A stretch of DNA of 64,000 bases, from NCBI GenBank assembly GCA_009823505.1, contig VZQC01002907.1:1843439-1907438 (forward strand), in the 5' to 3' direction. The translations under genes were made by a program, and so were the position numbers. Numbering within the stretch: position 1 is the first letter of the stretch; every line of letters starts with the position of its first letter. Source of the stretch: Rhizomys pruinosus (lineage: Eukaryota; Chordata; Mammalia; Rodentia; Spalacidae). This document shows positions 31,997-42,043 of the stretch, piece after piece. Under the pieces are notes generated by a model. The model ran no database searches and was not told the origin of the DNA. It saw only the letters and a list, made by a program, of their open reading frames with translations.

Positions 31997-32229
31997 TTTA
32001 TTTTTTTTTGTATTTTTTTATTTTTAAGGGATTCTACAATACACAGTTGTTTGCAGATAACATTGATGTTACTCAGTATGTCATACAATTAGGTAATTGG
32101 TGCATTTTGCAAGTATCTATGTCCAAATTTTGAACAACCCAAGGTTCCCACAGTCCAGTTGGAGAAGCTTGTATGCACAGGCATGTTGGTCAATCAGGAG
32201 TCCAGACTATATTCCTGTAGTCTCATGCT
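31997..32229 (-). mobile_element. L1 3'-UTR-only insertion, minus strand, with 16-bp TSD
   Basis: The perfect 16-bp TSD CCCCAAATGTTGTTTT lies at 31981-31996 and 32230-32245. The insert has a T-rich left end (poly-A in antisense) and matches 7270-7440 in antisense, i.e. the distal end of the long 3'-UTR module. Part of it (AATTACCTAATTGTATGA, antisense of about 32080-32100) resembles the L1 3' UTR AATTACCTAGTTGTAAG at 1030-1055. Independent of the L1 39 bp to its left. Confidence 0.85.
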
Positions 32230-32334
32230 CCCCAAATGTTGTTTTAAACGCTGAGACTCTGTTCCATTATTTTGTTTCTTTTTGTAATGAAATTCTAGTC
32301 TTGTTTGTTTGATTGCTTGCTTAATGTCTGTCTT

Positions 32335-32465
32335 CCCAAGTAGACTGTACACTCCATCTGAGCAAGAATTATGTCTATTTTAGTGCTTATTCTATCCTCG
32401 GGGCCTTGTGTACTGCCTGGAACTCAATAGGCTTTCAATAATCACTGATTAATGATGATTGACTG
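32335..32465 (+). repeat. L2 3'-end relic, plus strand
   Basis: AGACTGTACACTCCATCTGA, GTGTACTGCCTGGAACTCAA, TAGGCTTTCAATAATCACTG: L2 3'-terminal order. Confidence 0.7.
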
Positions 32466-33195
32466 AAGGAATTAACAGCAATCAGGGTCTCATGGCCTCT
32501 TGTAATAGGTCAGGATCTCTAAGTTCTTCGCATCTCATATAGGATCCTTCATTGTGGAGAGCTTGACTGGTATATTCTACCCACTAGATTCCAGCATTAT
32601 CTTTCTTATTGTGACAGCTAAAAATGGCTCTAAGTACTACCAAATATCCCCCCCCCCAGCAGGGGACTGAGGGACCACTATGATATATTAAGTATTCAAT
32701 ATATTTGCTTGAAGGTCCTGGCTGTGGGCTCCTCTTGGTCTTGTGCATTGAGAAAGGTTGAGTAGCCTCTCTGGTTTCTTCCTGCTAGATGGCCAAGTCC
32801 TTCCCTCTTTGATACATCCATCTGTCAACCAAGGCTCCATTCTAGTGTCCATTCTGGAAAATACTCTTCCTGTCTACTGTTGTCAGAGTTCACCACATGA
32901 CTTGCCACCGTGGGTAGAATTTCAGTGGACATGAATGTTAATGTCAGGTCTGAGAGGAAGCTCTAAGAATCAGTGATCCCATACTGGCCTTTCCTTCTGA
33001 CTCAAGACTGGGAATAGGTCAGTCCTTCATTCAGTTCTAGAATAAAGAGATAGGGGCCAGATCAGAAGTCAACTGTCAGGGAATCCATATGTAAGGAATA
33101 GATATCTATTACTCTAAGCCTTCCATGTTCCATGTGGAAGCAGGAGATGCAAGGTCCAAATGGAGTTAGTGCTGTGCAGATGTTGAGAAAAGGTT
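32466..33195. other. No feature recognised
   Basis: A short C run (32648-32657). No exon or repeat family identified. Confidence 0.4.
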
Positions 33196-33199
33196 GTCA

Positions 33200-33335
33200 T
33201 ATTGTGGCTTGTGGATCCAATTTGGTCCTCTGCATGTTTGTGTAATTAAAGTTTCTTTGGAACACAACTGTATTCATTTGTTCATCTTGGTGTGGCTTGT
33301 GCCTACAATGTGGCTTTAGCATGGATTGTTAAAAT
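33200..33335 (+). repeat. hAT-like non-autonomous DNA transposon relic, plus strand
   Basis: TTGTGGCTTGTGGATCCAAT, TAATTAAAGTTTCTTTGGAA, CACAACTGTATTCATTTG: the 'AAAGTTTTATTGGAACACAGCC' signature of old hAT-type relics. Paralogous to 34735-34885. Confidence 0.5.
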
Positions 33336-34139
33336 TCTGAAGTGATTTAGCCAACAGATTCATTGTGAGATGCTAACTGATCCAGTTGTGTCCTCTATTT
33401 TAAGATATATGAACTGCAGGAGAAGAAATGAAGGAAAGCTCTCTCAGGTTCAAACGTTCAATATATTGATTCAGCTCCTATATGGGATTTCAGAAGTTTG
33501 GGGGCAAAAAAGACTGGAGAGACAATCTTCCCATTTCCGCATGTAGTCTCTTCTGAATAGTCCTATTATCAAGCATGTACCTTTTTGCAACCTGAAATAA
33601 TATAATAAAGCAAAAAAGTATGAGTATAATCTGGATAGAGAAAATAATGTTGTGTTTACATAGATATCCTAAAAATTATATTATTAACCAAAATAGATCA
33701 TCATTCAAGTGTTTCTGGAGTGGTTAAATGATGAGTACAATGGGCCAAATACTCTGTCCTTCCCTGCTTGTGGTTAAGATGGCCAGTGGCCTTATGATAT
33801 AAGTGCCACATACCACTTTTGGTCTAAGAAAGTTAAAAGAAGGCCAAGTTCCCCAGCATGTCCTATACCCATGGTAGAAGGTACGGAACTTTCGGAGGCA
33901 GAGTTATAACTGGAAGCATCTTGGGTCCTTGCTGCACTGGAAGAGCTCTCCGGGAGAGCTGATGATGAGATCAGACTACGAGTGAACAGCGTTTGTTGTT
34001 CTATCCCAGAAATTCTCAACTGGAAATGATTTTTGTGCCTCTCTCCAATACCTTAAGTTCATATGGCAATGTGTGGGGATGTGGGGGATGTCTGTGTCTG
34101 TGTCAGTGTCTGCCTGTGTCTGTGTTAGTGTCTGCTGCA

Positions 34140-34302
34140 TGTTTACAGAGACCTGTGGAAGCCAGAAGAGGGTGTTAGATCCCCTGGAGCGAGAGTTACA
34201 GGTGGCTGGCTGGGAGCTGTCTGATTTGGTTCTTGGGAGCTGAACTCAAGTCCTCTGGAAGAGCAACATGTACTCTTAACCACTGAGTCATAACTCCAAC
34301 CC
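34140..34302 (-). mobile_element. B2/B3-type SINE, minus strand, with TGTGTC-rich flank
   Basis: Antisense head ACCACTGAGTCATAACTCCA preceded by the body GAAGCCAGAAGAGGGTGTTA...CCCCTGGAGC. On its tail side a TGTCTGTGTCTG-type repeat runs about 34078-34135. Confidence 0.75.
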
Positions 34303-34734
34303 ATGAAGATGTTTTCGATTGTCATAACTAGAGGTTGCTTCTGTCATCTAGTGGCAGAGGCCAGATATACTGAAGAATAATCTAAAATTTACAGGGTAGC
34401 AAAGTGTTACTTAAGCTGAGACATCAATAATGCTGAGGGAGAGATATGTTCCACTAAGTCTCTGGGATGTGGAGGCTTTCTGTTACTGCAGAATAGCAGG
34501 TCCTTCCCTCACTTGAGCAATGAAAGGTTGAATATAACATACATCTTAGCTCCATAATTAGCAAGAGTTCTGTGTTTTCCACAGCACCGTAATCCTTCAA
34601 GAAGACAACTCGGGAATTATAAATGAGTTCAATAAAGTAAATAATTGAATGAAGAAGCAGTATATTTTTGATATGGAAGCAGATATGCAGAAGGGAATGC
34701 AAAGTCCAAATAGGAAAGAGGCATTCATACTTCA

Positions 34735-34885
34735 GCCTGTTGACCTGATTTGGCCCATCGCCTGTTTGAATGAATAAAATTTTACTGGAACACAGTCATA
34801 TTCATTTGTTTCTGTATTACTACAGCTGTGTTCTCGCTCCAACATTTGTTAGCTACGTCACACTGTGGAAGCTGTACCACCTCTC
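34735..34885 (+). repeat. hAT-like non-autonomous DNA transposon relic, plus strand
   Basis: GACCTGATTTGGCCCATCGC, GAATAAAATTTTACTGGAAC, ACAGTCATATTCATTTG. The same relic type as 33200-33335, better preserved. Confidence 0.55.
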
Positions 34886-35035
34886 TGAGATTTAATGTTT
34901 TCAATCAAATGAAGAGAGTGCAGGGCCTATTTCATATGATTGTTTCAGGATTTAATGAACTCAAGTCCTTTTCACATTACCAGGCACATAAAATGTGCTC
35001 AGTAAATGATAACTGTTATTGTTATTTTGACATTA
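34886..35035 (+). repeat. MIR relic, plus strand
   Basis: GATTGTTTCAGGATTTAATG, CATTACCAGGCACATAAAAT, GTGCTCAGTAAATGATAACT: the MIR 3' portion. Confidence 0.65.
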
Positions 35036-35039
35036 GTCA

Positions 35040-35950
35040 TTGATTTGCCCATTCCTCAAATATGCACTAGAAGCTACTTGTGTGAGTGATAAAGACAATA
35101 GGGATCCAAAGGTCAAGCAATATTAAATCCTGTCCTCAAATTACTTTGAGTATAGGAAACAGATAATGAATGGTGATGGCTATTACTAAATAGCACTCTA
35201 TATAATAATTGTAATATAATGGTAATAAACATTGTTTGGACTTCCGGTAGGAGTAGTTGCTTCCTCAGGGATTGGCAATGAGTTTTTTTTTTTTTCATTG
35301 CAGTCATCCTTGCAACCCACAAAGAAACGTGTTCATCTCAAAAGTGCCCAGCAGAAGTGGCATGGCTGGGGCAGAGCTGGTGGAAAGACCCCATTTCTCA
35401 ATCCAGCTTTCTACATAGAACTATTCAGAGGGAAACCTTATCAAGCAGCCTTCCAGTTCCATGTCATCCATCTTCCAAAGGTAATTCAACAGCCCTTGGT
35501 AGCTAATGATTTATGGGTGAGCGGCCTCCGGGAGGTTGCTCTTTGTATTACAGCCTCTATTTTATCAATGACCAGCAACCTGCTAGTGGGGCCAGAAAGC
35601 AACAGGCTCTTTGTTTAATCCTGTTAACCCGGGACTTGGTCGAAGCCAGTTTCAGGCCAGCAGAGGGCTGCTGGCCACTTGAGGAGATGAGAGATTTGGG
35701 TCATTTTAAGTTGTGAGCTCTAGGTGTTAAAATAGAGATACCATGTCTTACTACAGTGGAGTTTGTCTCCTGTAGAAAGCGTCTGTAAGCTTCAAGACTG
35801 TCTTGATCAATGCTGCAGTCCTGGAAGGGAAGTGGTCATCTTCCCTTCACAGATGGGAAGCCCAAATGGAAAAGTGCTTATTTAGCTCATACCTAGATTT
35901 TAAAAGCTTCAGCAAGTGCCTGGGGGGAGGGTCCTTTTATCTTTTTGAGA
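35040..35950. other. Unassigned; contains longest unexplained plus frame (35232-35618)
   Basis: The 128-codon plus frame has no signal peptide, domain or family resemblance; a T run encodes its FFFF stretch. Without splice or conservation support I do not call it a gene. No repeat recognised. Confidence 0.4.
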
Positions 35951-35954
35951 AAAA

Positions 35955-37490
35955 TGCCATTTTATTTATTTTTATTTTTTTCACAAAATTATTTTTTTTG
36001 TTATTAAACTTTTCCCGTAAGTCTTACATCGTTTCTCAATTCAATCTAGAGTTACTTCCCTTTCCATGCCCCCCACCCCACCTGAGTCCCTGCACTCTGC
36101 CATGCATGTCCTGCATCTTTTTCTGAGTCTTTCCAGAGTTTTTTTTTCCAATTTTTTTGTTGTTATTGTTCTCTCCTACTTGTGTTGCTTTAGTATATAT
36201 ACATATATACATAGTATATTATCTATTATAATTATTTATCTATATATATATATAGTATACCTTATCATACCTACCTACACATATCACTTGAATTGGAGGA
36301 CTTTTTTTTCCTAAAAGATGTCATATTTTCCTTAAGGAAGTGCTCAAAGGCTCCTCTTTGGCAAGTCCAAACAACCATCAATCCTGCACTTGTGCTCCAC
36401 TTTGGGGTCTTTCCCTTCCATAGTCCCCCAAATGAAGTCCAGTAAGCACGCATCCTGTCTTGATCCCCCTGCACTGGCCTCCATGATACAGCCAAGGTAG
36501 TCCAACAATGGCAGTCCATATTCTGACGAGGTTGAATTCCCATTAGGTGCTTAGTTCACAAGCTGGGTATCTCAGCAGTCCTCAGTCCACATTGGAAGGT
36601 TAAAAAGCTGTACCTCATGTCCTTGAGGAGTGTGTGCTGAAAGCAGTGGCAGCCACAGAGCAGATGCACCTGCCTGTAAGAATTGAAGACGGGCCAAATA
36701 ATGGTGCTCTCTTTTTTCTTTTTGTCTTTTTACTAAGATCTCAAGTTTTGTGAACATTGCTAATAATTAAGGAAATGCAAATTAAAACCACTTTAAGATA
36801 TCATCTCACCCCGATAAGGCTGGCAAGGACCAAGAAAACAAATGATACCAAATGCTGGATAGGGTGTGGGGAAAGGGGAACACTCATCCACTGCTGGTGG
36901 GAATGCAAACTTGTACAACCACTATGGGAAGCAGTATGGATAATGCTTAAAAGACTCAAAATGAGCCTACCACCTGACCCAGCCATACCACTTCTGGGTA
37001 TATATCCATCAGACTCTTCCTACAGCAAAGATACATGTACAGCCATGTTTATTGCAGCTCTCTTCACAATAACAAAGAGCTGGAACCAACACAAGTGCCC
37101 CTCAACTGATGAGTGGATTCAGAAAATGTGGTATATCTACACAATGGAGTACTATGCAGTGGTAAAGAAAGATGATATCATGAAATTTGCAGGTAAATGG
37201 ATGGAACTAGAAGATTTTATGCTAAGTGAAGTAACACAGTCCCAGAAAAACAAAAGATGAATGGTATCCCTCATCTGTGGATGCTAATACCAAGTATCTA
37301 GGTATAAGACAAAATGAGCAACGTTAATATTATATTCCTCACAATCTAAACACAACTATGCTCTTGTATTGGGAATCCCTACACAGGTTCTAGAGCTGAC
37401 CTAACATGTATTTTCAGACCTTGGACTTTTAGTATATGATGGAGGGTATGTGTGCATCTTTTAGAATAATATGGGATTAAAATTAAAGAT
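35955..37490. mobile_element. L1: antisense 3'-UTR-like part followed by sense ORF2 C-terminus and 3' UTR
   Basis: About 35955-36150 is antisense L1 3' UTR (ATGCCCCCCACCCCACCTGA, CTCTGCCATGCATGTCCTGC). About 36290-36750 is an unclassified antisense-looking stretch. From about 36750 L1 ORF2 is in sense, ending with stop at 37258-37260, then a sense 3' UTR to about 37490. The arrangement suggests another inverted L1, but no TSD was found and two independent elements remain possible. Confidence 0.6.
36757..37260 (+). pseudogene. L1 ORF2 C-terminal end, uninterrupted 167-codon frame
   Basis: The frame runs unbroken to the natural stop after SQKNKR. It contains the C-x3-C-x7-H-x4-C motif ([19 protein letters not shown]) with all four ligands, and the C-terminal [15 protein letters not shown] segment. 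In live L1 this region binds nucleic acid in ORF2p. The N-terminal endonuclease and RT domains are absent, so it is a 5'-truncated, non-functional remnant. The 3' UTR differs from that of the L1s at 1, 43, and 53 kb. Confidence 0.88.
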
Positions 37491-38240
37491 GTGAATCAAG
37501 AAATATGCTATGGAAATAACATACAGTTTTTTTCCAAAGGATACAATGTTAATATAGGTACAATGTAACAGGCTGGTGCAACTTAGCCTTTCTGGGTGCT
37601 TAACAACCATACCTGAAGTCTCTACCAATTTGGCCGAGGGACCTGGGGGACAACTTTGTTCCTTGCCCTCAGAGGTCAACCAAGTCTTAGGGGATTATGC
37701 ATGGGGCATCTCTTGAAAAGTCCTGCAGAGGTGGGTCACCAGTCTTCCTGTTCAGGGGGGTCTTGGAGAACCACTAAGAGGACTTCAGCCTGTGTCCAGT
37801 CTATAAAGAGGAAAGTCTGCTCATCCTTCAGAAAAGGAAGCCTGGTCTAGCAAGACCTGATTTTGTCCTCATGTGGATGGAACTGGTGGATGAGGAGCTG
37901 AAAGAAGAAAGGGGATCCCCCCTCCCCCCAAAAAACCCCCAAGAGACCCCTGAGGACCAGATCCTCACCTGACCTCAACAAAACAAAACCTTGGTTAATC
38001 TGGGCTGTGTGGCCTTAAGCATCCAAAAGGAAAGTACAACCACAAATAAATAATCAATAAGACCAAACTGTAATGGAGATCCCTTTTGAGGAAGCCCAGC
38101 CCAGAGTGTTGGTGGCCTCCGATGCCCAGGTTTTGGCCTCTGTCTTATTCTGAACAAACTGAGGGCAATCTCCAGGAAGCTAAAACCTCAGTTTATTTTT
38201 CTTAAGTTCTCTTTAAAAAAATAATTGTTTTTACACTTTA
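37491..38240. other. Unclassified sequence, possibly more L1 3' UTR or an LTR relic
   Basis: No known domain or family recognised. A C/A homopolymer patch (37908-37942) is present. It lies between an L1 and a SINE nest. Confidence 0.35.
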
Positions 38241-38252
38241 AGATTTATTTAG

Positions 38253-38498
38253 GGGTGTTAGAGAGATGGCTAGCAGTTAAGAGCACTGACTGCTCTTGCA
38301 GAGGAGCCAGGTTCGATTCCCAGCACCCACATGGTGGCCAAGAACCGTCTTTAAGCTGGGCATGGTAGTGCATGCCTTTAATCCTAGCACTTGGGAGGCA
38401 GAGGCAGGGGAATCTCTGTGAGTTCAGGGCCAGCCTGGTCTACAGAGTGAGCTCCAGGACAGCTGGAACTACAGGGAGACCCTGTCTCAAAAAAAATT
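38253..38498 (+). mobile_element. Chimeric B2-B1 SINE, plus strand
   Basis: A B2 head and body start (GGGGTGTTAGAGAGATGGCT to GAACCGTCTTTA, 38253-38354) joins directly to a near-complete B1 (CTGGGCATGGTAGTGCATGC to CCCTGTCTCAAAAAAAA). ATTTATTTA precedes the B2 (38244-38252) and follows the B1 (38499-38507), so the two seem to have inserted as one unit. Confidence 0.8.
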
Positions 38499-38507
38499 TA
38501 TTTAGGG

Positions 38508-38970
38508 GAGAGCTGGCTCAGCACTTAAGAACACTAGCTGCTCTTGGGGCTGGAGAGATGGCTCAGCAGTTAAGAGCACCGACTGCTCTTGCAGAGGACA
38601 CGGGTTCAATTCCCAGCACCCACATGGTGGCTAAGAAACATCTTTAACTCGTTCCAGGGAATCTGACGCCCTCTTCTGACCTCCATAGCATTGTACGACA
38701 TGGGTGCACCTACTTACATGCAGACAGTACACTCATACATGTAAAATAATAAAAGAAAGAAAGAAAGGAAGGAAGGAAGAAAGAAAGAAAGAAACAAAAA
38801 ACACTAGCTGTTCTTAAAGAGGACCTGAATTTGATTCCCAGTGCCTACATGGTAGCTAACAACTGTCTGTAACTCCAGTTGCAGAGGATCAGACACCCTC
38901 TTCTGTCCTCTGTAGACATGGGTGCACTTACACACATGCAGGTATAATACTCATACACATAAAATAAAAA
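38508..38970 (+). mobile_element. Outer B2 SINE split by a younger B2, plus strand
   Basis: Head (GGGGAGAGCTGGCTCAGCAC, 38508-38545) and body with tail (AAAGAGGACCTGAATTTGAT, 38816 to about 38970) belong to one B2 interrupted by 38546-38799. Confidence 0.88.
38546..38799 (+). mobile_element. Inner B2 SINE with (GAAA)n tail, plus strand
   Basis: The 16-bp TSD AACACTAGCTGCTCTT (38530-38545) / AACACTAGCTGTTCTT (38800-38815, one mismatch) flanks a full B2 with head, B box, GCATTGTACGACATGGGTGC body, and a tail that has grown into GAAA/GGAA repeats (about 38755-38795). Confidence 0.95.
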
Positions 38971-39379
38971 AATTATTTATTTTAATATGTATTATAAACA
39001 TCTTATTCTTTATGATTTGTAAATTAAACCTTATCACAGATGCATTTAGGAAAAAAATCCGAATATGTATGTAGAATTTGGTATGCCCCATGGCTTTAAG
39101 CATCTGTGTAAGTCTTAGAGTATGTCCTTCCTGAATGAGGGTGTGTGGCTATTTTGTTATAGCAGGTTGGAGAGACTAACACAGCTTTTCTCAGCTTGAT
39201 GCCATCTCAGGCACCATCTATCATGCAGACCTGACTGCAGATGTCCCCAGGATCTGCGATATAGTTACTGTCTGTCATAACCCTGCAGACGACAGAAGGG
39301 TGGGTCAGCTGGCCAATAGTGCTGTAGAATCTACCATGTGACAGTCTGGAAGAAGCTTTTGGTGACTGTCCCTCCCAGT

Positions 39380-39605
39380 CCTACAGTCCCTGGCTGGGTC
39401 TCCTCCTTCATCCACGTCCTTTTGGTCTCCTGTATGACCTCCTATCAAGTGTCTCATGTATTAATTGACCGCTTTTCTCTGTCCTACCTTGACTATTACC
39501 TTCATGCGGGTAGGCACTCTGTTCTTTTCGTCTCACTCTTTCTCTACTGCTATGCATGGTTTTTGGCACACAGTAGATATTTCCCAAAGAGTTGCTAAGT
39601 TGAAT
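39380..39605 (+). repeat. L2 3'-end relic, plus strand
   Basis: CTCCTTCATCCACGTCCTTT, TATTACCTTCATGCGGGTAG, TTTTTGGCACACAGTAGATA, GAGTTGCTAAGTTGAATCAA: L2 3' order. Confidence 0.65.
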
Positions 39606-39674
39606 CAATGAATATGTGATAGTAAAGGTAGAGAAAGTGGGGCTTGAAGGACGAAAGACCAAGTTAGATCCATT

Positions 39675-39905
39675 TCAGTTGTTATGTGTCTATTATCTCA
39701 TTTAATCTTCATAACAATTCTGCATGCTGGTGCTTTCATCTCCATTTCGATTAGATAAAAACTGGAGGTCAAAATGATGTAGCTACATACATGGCGATTG
39801 GCAGAGCCAGACCTTGAACTTCTCTGTCCCCCATCACATTCCTGGAGCTATTGTATTGACAATTTATAATATGCCAGGAACTGAATTGGATGCCATCTGT
39901 ATATC
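39675..39905 (-). repeat. MIR relic, minus strand
   Basis: TATTATCTCATTTAATCTTC, ATAACAATTCTGCATG, ATCTCCATTTCGATTAGATA, GAGCCAGACCTTGAAC: antisense MIR, diverged. Confidence 0.7.
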
Positions 39906-39959
39906 TTCATCTATAGCCACATTTGTATTTGTAACATTATAATATTTTTGTTTTGTGTG

Positions 39960-40345
39960 GATGTGTTAGGTGTGACAGTGTGTTATGGTGTATGTATGTG
40001 TGGTGTTTGTTCCTGTGTGATATCATTTAATCTGGCTACTGTGGCAGATGAGAGAGTTTAATCATTCTAAGGTAATAGATAGCTCTAGTTGTGAAAGTGG
40101 AGTTTCTTTGTCCCCATTCCAGAACAGGACATCAGGTGGCCCCGTCCGTTACTATCTACCTTGTTCCTTTGAGACAGGGTCTCTCACTAAACCTGGACTA
40201 GGCTGGCAGCCAGCAAGCTCCTGGGGTTACAGGCACACACACAGCCTTGTCTGGCTTTCTATGCAGGTGCTGGGGATTTGAATTCAGGAGTTCATGTTTA
40301 TGCAGCAACTGATCCTACCCAGTGTGCCATCTACCTAGACTTATC
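39960..40345 (-). mobile_element. B4-type SINE with GT-rich flank, minus strand
   Basis: Antisense body TTGAGACAGGGTCTCTCACT, GGCTGGCAGCCAGCAAGCTC, GTGCTGGGGATTTGAATTCA, CAGTGTGCCATCTACC (about 40150-40345). A GTGTG-rich stretch at 39960-40025 on its left may be its tail. Confidence 0.7.
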
Positions 40346-40659
40346 ACTTGATTCACATTCCACAGAGTAAGTGATGCTGATGGAAAGTCTAAAGCAAGCT
40401 GAATATTCCAGATATGTCTGATTCTACTGCACAGCCAACAACTGAAAATCAACCAATGTCCCTCCACTAAGAGTAGATTAATAGATTGTTGCTACATCTA
40501 ATGGTTTGTTTAATTGATGGCTTCTGCCATTATTAGGGGAGAGTTTAAAGGGGTTTTATGACTATAAGACCCACATCAATTAGTCTTGGAAACAAAAGTA
40601 TAAATACAAATGTTTATGTTGTTGCCAAGCAAAATAAACACCTATATTTGTAGCCAAAG

Positions 40660-40830
40660 CCTTAAGAATTCATTCAGCAAATATTTGAGCATGTATTATA
40701 TGATTGGCACTGTTCTGGAGGCTGTGTGGTATATAAACATGTACAAGATGTTTTTCCTTTCCCCAGGGACCTTGCAATGTAGTTAAAGAAAAGATACACA
40801 GATAAGAATTTTAATGAACACAATGAGGCC
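40660..40830 (-). repeat. L2 3'-end relic, minus strand
   Basis: ATTCATTCAGCAAATATTTG, AGCATGTATTATATGATTGG, CACTGTTCTGGAGGCTG: antisense L2 3' end. Confidence 0.7.
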
Positions 40831-40894
40831 ATCTAAGGTAAAGTGCTAATTAGTGGGATGGACAGTAAGAGAATTATGCGATGTTTTTTATGGT

Positions 40895-41065
40895 TATTTA
40901 CAGTAATGGAGAAATTCAGTACAATTTCACTGAGAATTTATTATATTCTAGACACAGCACTAAGTAGTTTATATTCTATCATACAGATGAAGAAACTGAG
41001 GCTTAGAGATGCTGAAGGACTTGCACATGCTCATGTAGCTAATAAACAAGGGACAGAGATGTGAT
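40895..41065 (-). repeat. MIR relic, minus strand
   Basis: CATACAGATGAAGAAACTGA, GGCTTAGAGATGCTGAAGGA, CTTGCACATGCTCATGTAGC: antisense MIR. Confidence 0.7.
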
Positions 41066-41462
41066 GCTCACACTGATTGTCAGCTGCACAGGATCTTAGA
41101 ACCGCCTGAGACAAGGCTCTGGACATGCCTGTGAAGGGTTATCTATGTTATAAGCCTTAAGGGATTTTCTAGATGAGGTCAGTTGCAGTGGGAAGACCTG
41201 TTCCGAATGAGGGCACTATCACTTCTTCGGCTGGAGTCCTGGACTGAGTAAAACAAGAGGAAGGGGGATGAGCCCCAGCATCTCTCTGTCTCTGCCTTGT
41301 GACTAGGAACGCAAGGCGACCAGCCTTCCTGCTGCTGTGACTCCCCCGCCCCCACCCCCACAATGGACTGTACCTTTGAACTTCGAGCTAGAATAAACCC
41401 TGTATTCTTTGAGCTGCTTTTGTCAGAGTATTTTATCTCAGCAGTGGGGAAAGTAACTAATA
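41066..41462 (+). mobile_element. MLT2-like ERVL LTR, plus strand
   Basis: CACACTGATTGTCAGCTGCA at the left; GAGTCCTGGACTGAGTAAAA, AATAAACCCTGTATTCTTTG and TAACTAATACAG at the right. The terminal CTAATACA is typical of ERVL-type LTRs. The same family as the outer LTR at 44957/47465. Confidence 0.55.
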
Positions 41463-41808
41463 CAGAAAGATTTGATGCTGAGTTATGACACAGGGGAGTG
41501 AGATCTTAAGTGCTGGCTGTTCTATATTTGGTGAGGGGGCTGTATTATGTATGTGCCTAGGTAGCAGGGAATGTGTTGGGAAGCTGGGAAAAGTCATGTA
41601 AATTTTCTTAAAGTTTAAAATTTAAATTTGGTTTTGCAGTGTGAACACAAGAGTTCAATAGTTAAAGAAAGAGCGACGAGATTCCAGACAGAAAGAACAG
41701 CCTGGGAAGAACGTAGGTTCCTTATTTTTCCTCTTCCTTTAGCAGTCCTTACCACACACCTTTTCCTGATTTCCTTTTGTTTTTTTTTTTTTTTCAAAAT
41801 CATGTTCC

Positions 41809-42043
41809 TGGGGCTAGAGAGATGGCTCAGTGGTTAAGAATACTGGCTGCTCTTGAAGAGGACCCAGGTTCGATTCCTTGCACCCACATAGCGGCTGACA
41901 ACATTCTGTTAACTCCAGTTTGTTCCAGGGGAATCCAAGGCCCTCTTCTGACCTCTGGGGGGCATTGTATAACACAGGCGCACTTCCACACATGCAGGCA
42001 ATACACTCATACATATAAAATAAAAATAATAAATAGAAATTTA
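41809..42043 (+). mobile_element. B2 SINE, plus strand
   Basis: Full B2 from GGGGCTAGAGAGATGGCTCA through CCTCTTCTGACCTCTGGGGG to the A/T-rich tail; slightly diverged. Confidence 0.95.

Noticed and set aside
30973..32088. 371-codon minus-strand frame as one protein
   Set aside because: Only 31947 to about 30973 is L1 ORF2; the upstream codons lie in the flanking sequence and in a separate L1-UTR insertion.
35232..35618. 128-codon plus-strand frame as a candidate gene
   Set aside because: No domain, no signal, T-run-encoded Phe stretch, no splice context. Probability of a chance frame of this size in 64 kb is high.
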